Origin: Diphasiastrum complanatum
Taxonomy: Eukaryota; Streptophyta; Lycopodiopsida; Lycopodiales; Lycopodiaceae
Direction of reading: 5' to 3'
NCBI GenBank assembly: GCA_029204225.1
Contig: CM055092.1
Coordinates: forward strand, 77,540,201-77,602,200
Length of the DNA stretch: 62,000 bases
The stretch's first letter is position 1. Each line of letters starts with the position of its first letter. Positions 20,931 through 33,351 of the stretch are shown here, one piece after another. The notes under the pieces are model-generated. The model was not told the origin of the DNA, ran no database searches, and saw nothing but the letters and a program-made list of their open reading frames with translations. Both the position numbers and the translations under genes were made by a program.

Positions 20931-20939
20931 TAGTGGCCC

Positions 20940-21312
20940 TTGTTGTAATACCAGTGTAATGATCTCCCCAAGATCAAGCTTACAAACACACTAAAAGGAT
21001 AATGTGGAGCCAAACCACCCAACCAACTAAAGTCGAGAGTCAAACCCCAATCAACTTTTTCACCGAGCCATGGAGATTGAACACAAGAGAGGAGAGGATT
21101 CCGACAACTGAATACTTAAAAATTGGCCATGGAGGAGGGTGAGTTCCTATAGGCATATGTAGACCCCTTGAGCCTAGGAATATTTCATATAGGATTCCCA
21201 TTCACAAACAATTGCTTTTGAACTCCTCTGCATGCTCATACACTGGAGTACCATATAGCCACGTCAAGGATTATTCCGAATCCTCTGCACCATACATGGG
21301 ACGCAACATTCT
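20940..21312 (-). repeat. probable Gypsy 3' LTR fragment (minus strand)
   Basis: Read on the minus strand, a polypurine tract (TTTAAGGGAGAAAGAA) is followed by TGTTGCGTCCCATG. This parallels the minus-strand Gypsy-I end at 23850 (AATAAGGGAGGAAGAA then TGTCATGCCCATG). The left boundary is a guess. No coding part remains. Confidence 0.4.
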
Positions 21313-21373
21313 TTCTCCCTTAAACAGGTTCTATCCTCAAAATAGGGAAGAAAATCCAAAAGCAATCCTTTAA

Positions 21374-21504
21374 CACTAGAATCGGCACAAAATGCACACA
21401 AAAGTGTGCATTTCAAGCACAAGTATTCACAAAATCATATCTCATAAACTATGATGAATCACATCAAATGCTTTCACAGATATGTTCTTCATATATACAT
21501 TTAT
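21374..21504 (+). mobile_element. possible DNA-transposon terminus, TTAA then CACTAGA
   Basis: TTAA is followed by CACTAGAATCGGCAC and then a hairpin of the TGCACACAAAAGTGTGCA type (7-bp stem, 4-nt loop). Its counterpart lies in opposite orientation at 39575, where a GCACAAAAGTGTGC hairpin is followed by TCTAGTG and TTAA. The satellite-like repeat R follows within 131 bp. Candidate superfamilies are CACTA (by the CACTA end) or a TTAA-targeting type. No transposase is seen. Confidence 0.35.
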
Positions 21505-22195
21505 CGATTAAAAATTTTGAGACCTTCATTTTGAGCAACTTATATATAAGATATGATGTGTCAAACATGTGGGGGTACTAATGAAACTTTGATAGTTTCA
21601 TATATGACACTACATTGTTGTGAATTTTACATTCAATTTTTAGCCTCTCTACTCTTAAAAATCCTATATGATTATAGAAACATGCATATTAAAAAAAATT
21701 GAATTTGGAGATCTATAGAGATAGATACGTGCATTCAAAGTTACCCTTTTAAGTGTTGATAAAAATCACCAAAATTGGAAATATCATATATGAGTGTATA
21801 ATACCATGATTTTAACAATATTTTTTTGGTTTTACTACTTTAAAAAGTATTATATAACCTTAGAAACATGTGTCTCAAATTTTTTTCAATTTGGAGTTAT
21901 GTAGAGATAGATATGTGCATCTAAAGTTACCCATGTCAAGTGCTAAAAGGTATTGAAAATTACTGAAAGGTGCTAGAAAGTTTCAGCTTATGTGGAGGTG
22001 TTTTTTACAACCCTTTATTTGGTTGTCTACTTTCAAAAATCCTTATGACCATAGAAATATGTCTATAAAAAATGATCCTATAGAGATATATACATACACC
22101 TAAAGTTACTCATGTGAAGTGCTGAAAAGTGTTGAAAATTGAAATTTTTTGGGGGAAAATTGCCATCAATTGAGAGAGAAAAAAATTAAGTCTTC
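21505..22195 (+). repeat. repeat R copy 1 (about three ~190-bp units)
   Basis: 691 bp matching 38257-38923 in direct orientation, both beginning CGATTAAAAATTTTGAGACC and ending ATTAAGTCTTC. Inside, a unit marked by ATAGAAACATGT and GTGCATCTAAAGTTACCC recurs with starts near 21667, 21851 and 22044, so it is itself a diverged tandem array. No coding capacity. Confidence 0.85.
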
Positions 22196-23111
22196 TAGGA
22201 GATCCACCAAAATCCAAATGATTTCAACTCAGTCCTAAATACCCCAAATACTCTCTTTAGTTAAATGCCCCTATTTCTAGCATCTTATGCAAGAAAATAG
22301 CAATCATCCAATCTCAATGGATTTGTCTCTTGCATGTAGCAGTCATCCCAGCTCAATCGATTTGTTTATCTCCCTAACATTTGGAGATCTAGGATGATAT
22401 CCATACACAAGCACTTACAGACAACAATATGTAGTAGAGTATCATCCACTAAAGTAAGTAGTTGGGCGAATCTTCTTCGATCCCTTAGCTACTACTTATG
22501 TACACTTTCATTTTACCTTGAAGTTAATGTAAATATATGGTTGGTGTGTGAAGCAATTCATTTTTTCTTGTCTAGAAAGCACTTGACAGTGTGCATGTGT
22601 GTGATTGAATTGATCTATTTCAAATTGTTAGCGTGATTGCAATCACCATGCGATAAGAGTCAAATTCGTGGAAAATTTGAGGAGAATCTGTGTCGGCTTG
22701 AGTTAGCTTAAAAAAAAAATTGAGAGTAACAAAAAAAATTCATTTGGAAGTTGTGGTGCTAGTTGAAGATTCAATAGATTGCTCTTAGGCTAGATAGAGT
22801 CTCCCACTGTATCAGAGAGTGCAAATTTCAGCTCAAGGATTGAGCAAAGTGGGCCTGCAAGTTTGAGATTTTGAGAAAGGCACTTTTTTCGAGAGAAACT
22901 AGATTGGTGTGCACTTGTTACACACATTTTGAAGAGCTCGTTTCTTGCAGCATATAGATTGTACTTTGGTGACCTCAAAGGAGTAGAAGCTGGTCAGAAA
23001 AAATATTGAAATAAGCTCTTTTCTATGAAGGGAAGTTAAAAAATCCAAGCTAGAAAAAACTTGATTTCTAAGCTAGAAGAGATAATTTTTTATCTAAAAA
23101 AAGGTGGATAG
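22196..23111. other. AT-rich, no gene seen
   Basis: No domain, LTR or tandem array recognised. It ends at the Copia LTR boundary at 23112; the five bases before it (GATAG) are a candidate target-site copy. Confidence 0.45.
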
Positions 23112-23379
23112 TGTTGGATTATTATCCTTATAATCTGATTACTAATATATATTCATTCTGTCGGAAAAAGGTTAGATAATCATAGCGGAAACTTCCTACT
23201 TCTAGTGCATGACTACGCCTATCAAAAATTGAACAAAGCAGTAGTGATGGGAATCACGTTCAATCTTTAGCAACTAACTTTGAAATCGCTAGATACTAAA
23301 TGATTACGTAGCCAAACATGAAGTATTGAATTGTCAGACAAATTTTTATCAGTTACAAAGGAAATACAAAGATGCATGC

Positions 23380-23850
23380 TATAAAGTCCTCAACACAGGA
23401 TTCTAGTCTAAGCATACCATACAAAACAACAACACATGGGAACTGGTGGAGGTTAAAGCAATCCAACCAAACCTAGATCGTACGAATCTAGCCCCCAAGC
23501 TATGGATCAATCAGAGTCATGGAAAGAGGAGTCACACCAGTAGCATGTAGCTACTAATCACAAAATCAAGCATACACTAGTGAGAGCCCAGCAGGTATAC
23601 TTATACCCTCCAAGGCCCATGCACCACTAGTAGTGCATTGTGACACCTCACCGGACACTCTGCAGCCTATCTGGGCCACGTCATCCAGTTCTCTAATGAC
23701 TAATTGATAGACCCATACCAACTCCACCACAATGTGTTTAGGCCTACAACCATTAGTTATGACCATGTACACATAAGGGCTCCAATTCCCTTATAGTCAC
23801 AATTAACTTACGGGTTGTTGGTCTACCCGAGACCAGTCATGGGCATGACA
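23380..23850 (-). repeat. Gypsy-I 3' LTR
   Basis: 471 bp; plus-strand edges TATAAAGTCCTC and GGGCATGACA. Aligns along its whole length with 27146-27621, with scattered substitutions and small indels. On the element strand it starts TGTCATGCCCATG right after the polypurine tract AAGGGAGGAAGAA. Confidence 0.9.
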
Positions 23851-23878
23851 TTCTTCCTCCCTTATTCAAGTTTTGTCC

Positions 23879-24301
23879 TCAGAACTTAAAACTGGGAAAG
23901 TTCCTCCTTAATCTTCCTTTTTGTTCCCAGGAATCGTCATCGTCCGTACATCCCCTCCATTGAACCATATACTCGATAACTATACGATTTCTCAATCGTT
24001 TAGTTCTTGTATCCGAGATCTTTTTGTGTTCAAGACGAGATACACCTGATGATTCATCCAATAGGTCCAACTGATCTCCAGATCCAAGATGTTGTCCTTC
24101 ACACAGACTCTTTTTGAGACGACTAATGTGAAATACGGGATGCACTTGCGATCCTTCTAGGAATTCCAATTGGTAAGCTAAGGATCCGATCTTTTTCAAG
24201 ATCTTAAACGTTCCTCTATATCTAGGGGACAACTTATAATGCTTGCCGGTACGCATTACACTTGAATCCTTCAGGATTTTCAAATATACCCAATCTCCCA
24301 C
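23879..24301 (-). pseudogene. Gypsy-I integrase C-terminus with chromodomain-like end
   Basis: Begins GDWVYLKILKDSSVMRTGKH and includes LSPRYRGTFKILKKIG and VHPVFHISRLKKSL, the usual Ty3/Gypsy integrase tail. A chromodomain-like end follows (IEYMVQWRGCTDDDDSWE). In chromoviruses this module directs integration to chromatin. It is separated from the catalytic part by stops. Confidence 0.85.
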
Positions 24302-24361
24302 TTGGAAGTCTCTCGGTAATCTTTTTAGATTTGCATAATGTCTGTTCCTATCCTGGGCACT

Positions 24362-25478
24362 CTAGACATTTTCTCGTGCAATCCGTAGCATTTCCTGCAT
24401 ATCGTGAAGGAAATCCGCTACTTTTGGAAACTTGATGGTCCGAGTCTCAACCGCGATGGGTGACCTAGGCTCAAAACCGTACATAAGCATAAACGGGCTA
24501 TAACCGGTAGCCAAATGCTTACTACTATTATAAGCAAACTCGATCAATGGAAGGTATTTTTCCCAATTAGATTGCCGTCTGGAAAAATATGCCCAAAGCA
24601 TTGTTCTTTCCGTCTGTCCATCCATCTCAGGATGATCAGAAGAACCCAAGCTCAGTGTCGTCTCCAGTTTAGCGAATACGGCAGTGACCGGTGAATTTCG
24701 GATCGCGATCGCTCACAATATCACTTGGTAATCCGTAAAGCCTAAACAGACGCTCTACAAATATCTGAGCTAAACCAGAAGCCTTCACGGTGGTCTTTAC
24801 CGGAATAAACGTAGCCAATTTGGTAAGATGGTCGACCACAACCCAAATTGCATCATGTTGTTTATTCGTTCGCGGTAACACAACCACGAAATCCATGGAA
24901 ATACTATCCCATCTCTTATCAAAATTATCCAATGGATGCAACAAACCGCCAGCCTGATGGCATTCAACTTTATTCAACTGGCATTGGTCACACTTGGCCA
25001 CATAAGATTCTACAAAGGGCTTGAGTTTTGGCCAATAAAAATCCCTTCGTACCAAATTTAATGTACGCTGTATGCCGAGATGTCCTGCACATGGTGAGTC
25101 ATGACATTCATAAAAAAAATTATTCTTAACAATATCCACATCAGGCACACAAACCTTCCCTTTCCTGAACAAAAGTCCATTACGGATAGAGAAGTCATCA
25201 GTACCCTTTATATCCTTCCTCCCAGACTGATCACCACGATCATCAGTCCCACTTGATGAAACTACTAGAACCCTATTCCAGATTGGTCCAAAATGTGGGT
25301 CTTTCTCATAAAGACCTCTCAGGGAGAGATAAAAGTTTGTATTGATCTCAGTGAAAGAAAGTTTGTTCACTTCACCAATTCGACTAAGTGCATCAGCCAC
25401 CTGATTAGATGAGCCCTTGATATCTCGCACTTCAATGCTCTGATGAGGTTCTAAAACTACTTTGCCTAAAGTCTGCAA
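24362..25478 (-). pseudogene. Gypsy-I RNase H end and integrase core
   Basis: Starts in the RNase H tail (VRDIKGSSNQVADALSRI), then the zinc-binding region (CHDSPCAGHLGIQRT; KCDQCQLNK) and integrase core (WDSISMDFVVVLPRT, VVDHLTKLATFIP, SDRDPKFTG). A frameshift region at 24650-24668 interrupts it; the frame resumes at SLGSSDHPEMDGQTER. No RT lies upstream. Confidence 0.88.
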
Positions 25479-25871
25479 CAGTTTTTCTGAGTCTAGGGTG
25501 TCATCACTACCAGGTGAGGCAGGCTAAATTTCCGTATTTCTCCCATCACTTCTTGGTGATGTCGGGTGAATCTCGGTAGCACCCCCCTCCAAAATTCCAT
25601 CAGTATCCATTTGTTTGTCAGCTGAAAATTTAAAAAAAATTCGTTCAGTTACGGCATTCATTACGGGTATAATAGTTACTGAACCAAGCAAATTCTACAA
25701 AAAACCAATTTATGGATTATACGTGCTTTTATTTACCAATTATACCAATGAATCTCCAAATGGATCATTTACACAATAAAACCCGGAATTAAAATGTCAA
25801 TACACCATACTTGCATGCCTATCTCCAAGTTTCAAAAAATAAACTTTGAGTTTGGGGGGCCACCTACACCT

Positions 25872-25898
25872 CCCCCCCCCCCCCCCCCCCCCCCCCCC
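25872..25898 (+). repeat. poly-C tract, 27 bp
   Basis: An uninterrupted run of 27 C. Such runs are prone to assembly and sequencing error, so the length is not reliable. Confidence 0.9.
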
Positions 25899-26021
25899 TC
25901 CCCCTTTCAACTCCTCTCCTCTCCACGCGGCTTCAGGCTATGAGGAGATCTCGGGCTACCTCACGGCCGATTCTAGAGAGCTCCGGATCCAACGAGCACC
26001 CACCTGCACGCGCGCACGCAC

Positions 26022-26178
<157 letters not shown>

Positions 26179-27129
26179 AGGTGAGGGATGGATCAGCGCC
26201 CACCCTCCTCACCATTCCAGGCACTAAATGCAGGTGTTATGGGCGTTTTGGGAGCATCACAATTTACAGAACTTCCAGCATATGATTAGGAGTTTTTATT
26301 CACAGTTTTCAACCTTTTAGAAGTAGGAAGCAGCAAGGCACAGATATTTGATGTTTCTTTGCAGATTAGCTTGCTTTAGAAGTGATTTACAAATTGTTTT
26401 ACCTATATTAACTTGTTTCCAGCATAAGCAATGGTTCTAAAACAAGATTTATAGGGTTTTTGCTATCACTGTGCTTAAAAAATAGCTGTTATGCTATTGA
26501 AATTTTCTAGAAACCTAGTTTTGCAGGTTATAGCTACTAGTTTAACAAATAATCATCAGATCTGAACCCAATCATCGTCCAAAATGGCTTTACAGGCTCC
26601 TAACCCTGCAAACAACTCTTAGGTTGCTAGATAATGAAGCATAAACTAGTAATTCATAGTAAGCAGCCTTCCAATCCTGTCAAACATCACCAACACTCAA
26701 CAGCCAACATATTAGAGTATTTTTGCTTCTCAGCCTATTTCCACCGATTGAAAACCAAACCGGCTTCCAAACAGGCAATAGATAGCATTCAAAATACAAT
26801 AATCGTTTTTTGAGAAGAACAAGAAACTATAGGAAAAATTCTAGCCAACCATTAAAGTAACCGTTGCTTTACAAAAATGCCAACCACAGAGTAATCGGCA
26901 ACAATAGAATTGACACAGAATTTCTTCCAAGAAACCGATTTGAAAAGCACAAAAACAAACCAATTGTAAGCCTGGTAGTGCACTTACCACACAATTGATT
27001 GCAATTCAAAAATTATTTCCAACGGGAAGAAAATTCCACAATTCCACCATTTTGTTGCTTAATCCGACGAATTCTCGAGAAAACGTCGAGATTTCCACTC
27101 AGCACTTTTGAAGGTAAATCCTTCCTAGA

Positions 27130-27145
27130 CTGGCTCTGATACCAA
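27130..27145 (-). promoter_or_regulatory. Gypsy-I primer binding site
   Basis: Reads TTGGTATCAGAGCC on the element strand immediately after the 5' LTR, complementary to the 3' end of initiator tRNA-Met, the usual primer for plant chromoviruses and Copia elements. Confidence 0.85.
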
Positions 27146-27621
27146 TATAAAGTCCTCAACACAGGATTCTAGTCTAAACATTCCATACAAAACAACAACA
27201 CATGGGAACTGGTAGAGGTTAAACCAACCCAACCAAACCTAGATCGTACGGATCTAGCCCCCAAGCTATGGATCAATCAGAGTCATGGAAAAGGGAGTCA
27301 CCAGCAGCATGTAGCTACTAATCACAAAATCAAGCATGCACTAGTGAGAGCCCAGCAGGTATACTTATACCCTCCAAGGCCCATGCACCACTAGTAGTGC
27401 ACTGTGACACCTCACTGGACACCTCTGCAGCCTATCTAGGCCACATCATCCAGTTCCCTAATGACTCACTGATAGACGCATACCAACTCCACCACCATGT
27501 GTTTAGGCCTACAACCATTAATTATGCCCAATTCCCTTATAGTCACAATTAACTTATGGGTTGTTGGTCTACCGGTCCCTAGCGTGGACATGCTACCCGG
27601 AGACCATTCATGGGCATGACA
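27146..27621 (-). repeat. Gypsy-I 5' LTR
   Basis: 476 bp, partner of 23380-23850; I estimate about 90% identity by eye. It differs by a longer insert near 27573-27600. A TSD copy CATGC follows at 27622. Confidence 0.9.
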
Positions 27622-28559
27622 CATGCATTCCGACATAGACTGAACGCAACAAAGAATAGTATTGATTCAGATAAACAAAAACATATGCTAATGAGTGCAA
27701 AACAGTAGTGGATAGAAACCGTGCACTCTAAGTTGTCTCCGAGTAACTGAAGATAAGTCTGATGATAAGCATCTATGCTGATAAGCAATAGCGCAATTAG
27801 CAACTCTAAAATATAACTCTAAAACATTGAGCTAGAATGCTCAAGAGAGTTCAAGCTTGAAAGCTTGATAGAGAGCTAACTTGCATTGTTTGTTGACTTG
27901 CTTACATACTTAAAACTGTATGAATATGAACATCTATTTATACTAAGAATTAAGGTCGTCGATTGCGATTGCCAGTTGGCTGGTATCCGCTGGCATCCAT
28001 CCGGTTCCTTGTCATTGATTGTTGATAAGCGGTGAAATTGGCCGTAAACGTTCTGTCTGCATAAATGAACCAAAACCGGAGTTTTGTAGAAATGAATTAA
28101 AACAGCCACAGGCGACACTGTCGCAAAAAACGACAATGTTGGGATTTTGCGAAAAACACGATAGTGCCTTAAAACTGTTTTAGGGTTGCCCTACACTTTG
28201 CCATAATCATTTCCTTAGCATTTTGAGGCACTTTGGAGAAAGCGAAAAAATGCGACATTCTGTCAAGTGAAAATGTGACTGCATATTTGCTCGCAAGTCC
28301 TGACAGGCGAAAAAAACGAAAAGCGACACTGCTTTTTTACACGAGATTCCTGACAGACGATAGCTTCACAAAAAGTGAAAAAGCCGAAGTGAGGGAGAAA
28401 AGCGACATTGTGGTAAAACTCTGTGTATTTCTGCAGACTATGTAAAAACACTTGAAAACTGTAGACTGTAAAAACATGAGAAAATCCGCAGAATAGGGTA
28501 AACAACAGATGAAGATTAAAATCGATTATTTGATTAGTAAGAGGAGAATAATCCAACAC

Positions 28560-29271
28560 TCCTCCTTAATATGAATCCTTGAATGCCTTGACCTTCAAAC
28601 TTAGTTCTACACAGAATCTTCTGTGTGTATCCAAACTTAATGCTTTGGTAAAAATATCAGTTGTCATATCTTGCATTCTACAATACTACAATCTGACCTC
28701 TTTGTTGAGAACTTTGCTTTTGACAAAATGATACTTCAGTTCAATGTGCTTACTCTTGGATTGAAATCTAGGGTTGGCTGATAAAGCGATCGCACTTTGA
28801 TTATCACAAAATACTGTCATCGAAGCATATTGATTCAGACCAATATTTGAGAGTAAGTTCCTCAACCAAATTGCTTCCTTTGTAGCTTGAGAGGTCGCAA
28901 TATACTCTGATTTAGTGAAAGATAGAGCTATCAAAAAATGCTTGTGACTGTTCTAGGGAAATTGGACCATTGTTGAGGAAGAATGTAAATCCGGAAGTAG
29001 ATACATGAGTGTCTACATCTCCTGCCCAACTCGGATCCGTGTAACCATTGAGAAAATTGAGTTTGTCATTGCAGACTACTCCATAACAAATGCAAAAGTC
29101 CATAGTAGCTCGAAGATATCTCATGAATCTGATAAGAGCCTTCCAATGTGTTATGCCAAGATTAGCCATAAACTGACTAAGAGAGCTGACTGCAAAAGCT
29201 ATGTCTGTCTGGTACAGATCATGGCATACATAAGAGATCCTATAATAGAATGGTAAGGATACTCACGCATG
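28560..29271 (-). pseudogene. Copia-2 RT end and RNase H fragment
   Basis: Minus-strand Copia pol: YPYHSIIGSLMYAMICTR, ITHWKALIRFMRYLRATMDF, GYTDPSWAGDVDTHVSTSGF, then FTKSEYIATSQATKEAIWL and CDNQSAIALSANPRFQSKSK. It has frame breaks near 28920 and 29165. It is adjacent to its 3' LTR and is cut off upstream by the 5' LTR of Gypsy-II. Confidence 0.87.
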
Positions 29272-30081
29272 TGTTGTGTTAGCAACTGTGCAAACACAGA
29301 GAAAATAAAAAAATAAAGAAATAAAACTCTGTGGCATGTGTTTTGTAAGACCACGTATGAGTATTTGTCAATAAACTTCAACCATGGCATGTGTTTTGTA
29401 AGTCCATGAGTAGAAGCTTAAATGATAATAAAATAGCTTAAACTTAGATTTAGAACTTAGACTTAGGAAACTTAAGATTAGAAATATTTTATTTAAAGTT
29501 TTTTTAAGTTAAGAACTTTGAAGTTCTAAATCCTAAATTAGAAGTTCTAGAAAGACTTGAAACAGATTAGTCCCATAAGTTAGTAGACACTTATGGAAGA
29601 CCCTCCTTGCCATAGAAGGAGAGGTATTTGCATTGTAAACAACACTTTGTGATTAAGACAAAATTACTATTGTGATTATCTTGCATTTCATTGTGTTCCC
29701 ATTGGAAGGTGCATAGCTTGAGGGAAGGTGCTCGGGCCTCCTCTTGCCTCCTTTCATTGGCCTTTAATTGTGGCATGGTTTTAAGTGTTTATTGCTTAGT
29801 TTAGCCGCAATTCTTATTATCTCCCTTTGGGTGTTCCGTAGGATTTAGTAATCTTTCTAGTTGGGATTGCCTTAGCAAGGATTTTTATTGTTGTCATTAA
29901 TTAGCTTTATTTCTGTTACGGGCACTAGTTGAGTAAGCCTTAGTGTTCTCATTCATGTTGATTCTTTCTGTATTCTGTTGAAGCTTGTTGTAGAAACTTA
30001 AAAAGTGGACAAATCTCTACATCCCTATACTACACCCGTAAGTAGATCTAGCCATCGCGTAAACTAGAAATACTTCCAACA
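29272..30081 (+). repeat. Gypsy-II 5' LTR (start approximate)
   Basis: The right edge is firm: ...CTTCCAACA stands just before the PBS. The left edge is placed at TGTTGTGTTAG, where Copia-2 coding stops and where the terminal TGTTG mirrors CCAACA. A TGGCATGTGTTTTGTAAG word occurs twice (near 29331 and 29385). Confidence 0.55.
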
Positions 30082-30082
30082 T

Positions 30083-30096
30083 TGGCGCCGTTGCCG
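30083..30096 (+). promoter_or_regulatory. Gypsy-II primer binding site
   Basis: TGGCGCCGTTGCCG follows the LTR by one base. This sequence is typical of Athila/Tat-type plant Gypsy elements. Confidence 0.85.
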
Positions 30097-30927
30097 CTTT
30101 TTAAGTATTTTTTTACCTAGCTTTTTCTCCTTTTTTCTTTCTTCTTGCTTCCATGTTGTATGTTTGCTTGTTTGCCTATCTCTATCTACCAACAAACAGC
30201 ACGCGTCTTCTCTCCAGGTCCTACACGAGCTGCGGAGCACCTTCTCAAACCGGGCGGAAGCAACAAAAGAGTCAACTTGGGCATTTTCTTCAAAAGAAGT
30301 GACCCAAGTGACCTTTTTCAAAACCAAACAGGTATATCAGAATTCGTCAGTCAGTCTGCAGCCCTAACAGACCCTGATCTTTCATTTTATCACCTCCACG
30401 AATTTTGACAATAGTCAAATTTTGAGAAAACAGCCTGATATACTGTCAAAATCCCTTATTTCTCACCCAAATCTTTGTCCTAGAATTCACCGGCTTCACT
30501 AAGGCTAGCTCTCATCAAGATCAGTCCTCCAGCCGCCCCGTGAATTCTATCTCAAAGATTTTGCTGTCAAAAAATCACATTTTTTTCCATATTCCCTATC
30601 TACCAGTCAAAACTCTCTGTTAGAATTCGCCATCAAGCCTCTGAATTTGTTCTTAAAGAGTACGATTTTCCTGTCCTACCCGCGAATTCTGAAACTTCAA
30701 TTTTCTTCCAAAAAATCTAAAAAAAATCACTATTCTGACATTCAGAACTCTCTGTCAGAATTCACGAGTATTACAGTTAAATTTATCAGCCTCTCCACGA
30801 TTTCTCAGCCTGTTCGCAAATTCTATCACGACCAAAAAGACCAATTTTTTGTCCTACACTATGAATCTGCATGCAAACTGTCTTTTTGTCAAGTACAGTA
30901 CTGACTTGCTCATCTGTATTATGCATC

Positions 30928-31728
30928 ATGTCTCGTGACTGTGCTGAATCTTCTAATTCGGCTCCTCCACGACTAGAATGAAGAATTCCACGTATCGATG
31001 CACCAAAGTATGATGGAGAATCTGACCCAGTCCGATTTCTCCAAGACTTTGATAATGCATGCCGTTTTTATGGACATACCTCTGAAACTGAAAAGCTACG
31101 CCTATTTCCTATGGTACTCTATGGAACCGCCGAGGAATGGTACTTGAATCTCAAAGCTCCTGATCTTGCTTCTTGGACCACCCTCAAGGACGCTCTCATC
31201 AAGCGTTTCAAACCATCCAAACTGACTCATAGCCCATTCATTCAAATTACCCACATCAAGATGCGTCGCGAAGAGTTTGTTCGAAACTACATTGAGCGTT
31301 TTAAATGTCTCAGAGTAGAATGTGTTGATGAAAATATCACCGAACGTATGGCCATAAAACTATTCTTAGTTGAATTGCCTAAAAACATCCGCCGTGAACT
31401 CAAACCAGTTGACTTTTATGATCAACTTAAAGATGTGATGACCGATGCTATCCATGAGGAAGACGAAGGTTCTGATGATGACTTTGACCATCGTGAAAAG
31501 AAATCTAAGAATCCGGACCATCTTAATCACCCAAAGTCTGACAATATTGCTCAATCTTTTGAACTTCTACATCAAATGGAAACCTGGCAAAAAGCTCAAC
31601 AATCTCATATGGATAAAGTCACTGCCGATTTCCAAACCGCCATGAAATAGATTGCTGAGAAATACTTTCCAGTAAGGGAGAATGTCTAGTGTCCAATCTG
31701 CTCACAACATCACATTGCTAATGAATGC
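30928..31728 (+). pseudogene. Gypsy-II gag, first part, with CCHC
   Basis: Starts MSRDCAESSNSAPP and includes the retrotransposon gag core (RIDAPKYDGESDPVRFLQDF; GTAEEWYLNL; IERFKCLRVE). Same-frame stops are TGA at 30979-30981, TAG at 31648-31650 and TAG at 31687-31689. The frame then gives a zinc-knuckle-like CPICSQHHIANEC. The TAGs are each one C-to-T change from a Gln codon; the TGA could come from Arg CGA the same way. Confidence 0.87.
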
Positions 31729-31946
31729 CCTCAACTGCGAAACCATTTCCCAGCAGCCACCAGACCCACCATCCATCGAGCTTACCGCCCTTACCCTCCA
31801 CAACAGCCTATGCCACGACCAGGGGTCTACCAACCATGACCAACTACACCAAATCAATTCTCATCCCCACATCAACAGTTTGTCGTTAACCACAAAACAT
31901 TGTCCATTATCTTGATCCGAATACCATCGATCCGGCCACCTACTAT

Positions 31947-32720
31947 GTGGAAGACAATACTCAACCGTCGTACTCTACTGAAACGATTGTTTATTATACC
32001 TATGATTCTAATGCTCAAACCATTGATCCCAATGCCCAAGCTTACAATCCAAACCAAGCTGTCTTTGCTGCACATCAACTACCCACAATACGAGGATGTT
32101 TTATCTGTGCAGGTAAACATCCTAGTATTCGCTGCCCAAATAAACTCCACTTTCCTCCAGCTTGTAAAAACTGTGGTATTGAACATCACGTGAATGACTG
32201 CCCATCCCAATCTAAGCCAGCCGCTCCTGTCTGTTCAGTGCAAGTAGAAACCTTACCAATCGAAACACATCCTGCTTGGGTCTTGACTCGGACACAAACC
32301 CAATGCCAAGCCCCTACAGTTGCACCCAGCAAAACTCAACCGCAGGCTATTCCTCCAAGTGAAGATTCAACCCCGATAGTTTACCCTCACCCATCTGAAG
32401 AAATTTGGCTGCATCATCAATATCGTCAGCAAATCCGCAATGCCGACCAACAATCTTCCTCTTCCCATAAAGTACCTCACAAGCCCTTTGAAAGCAAAAC
32501 CCTTGAAGGTACCGAAGTTTGGGGAGATTTACTACAAGCCAATGTCACTCTTCTCTTCCATGTACTTTGGAAGCATGCTGGCCAATGGAAACAACAGATC
32601 CAATCCAGTACCACCACCACTACTGACGAGTTGCCTGAAATGCCCTTACATCTAACCAATCCACTCAACGAACGAGGCAACATCAAAATCCCAGCTACCC
32701 ATCATCAATCAAAGTTTTAG
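31947..32720 (+). pseudogene. Gypsy-II gag C-terminal part with second Cys/His cluster
   Basis: After a frameshift near 31900 this frame encodes a Pro/Thr/Gln-rich region and a double Cys cluster (CFICAGKHPSIRC; CKNCGIEHHVNDC). It may be a tandem zinc-knuckle nucleic-acid-binding region. A long Pro/Gln-rich linker leads to the protease. Confidence 0.75.
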
Positions 32721-33091
32721 CAGTACTCGATGGAGGTTCCGGGGTTAATATCATTTCCACATCCCTCATGATGGAATGGAATATGAGAGACAAGCTAGCC
32801 AAACCCACTTGTCAGCTTCATATGGCTAATCAAAGTGTGGTCCGGCCTACCGGTTTTCTTCCGCACGTGCTGATCAAACTAGGAGGTCTCAAGTTTTTTG
32901 TTGATCTCGTAGTACTTGATATTCCCAATAATGCCTATTCTAATGAATTACTACTGTCACCATTGATTCAACGGGTAAACTCAAACCTGCACGCATCCAT
33001 AACGAAGGATCTTCAACCACCAACTCAGTATTTGAGCCATACCAGTCCAGCCACGAAAAAAGTCATTATGTTAAATCTACTGATATCATAA
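32707..33091 (+). pseudogene. Gypsy-II aspartic protease region
   Basis: KVLAVLDGGSGVNIISTSL has the retropepsin-like hydrophobic-D-x-G pattern. It is followed by TCQLHMANQSVVRPTGFLP and a hydrophobic strand (FFVDLVVLDI). The frame ends near 33090 among stops. Confidence 0.7.
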
Positions 33092-33351
33092 ACTGGAGTC
33101 ACAGTCTAGCTACCATTGATTGTGTGAATGCCAATTACTGTGCTCAGCATCAGAATAATTGTACCTCTCCACTCCCGATCGATCACGACCAATCACCTGA
33201 TCTGGATACACCTATCATCAATATCAATTTTATTGATATTCTTCCACACCATGATGAACTGCTAAATGTTGCATGGCTACCTACTAATGAATCAGACGAT
33301 TTATTCATTGATGATGAGAATGTCTTACGAATTTAGAATTGCCCAGAAGAT

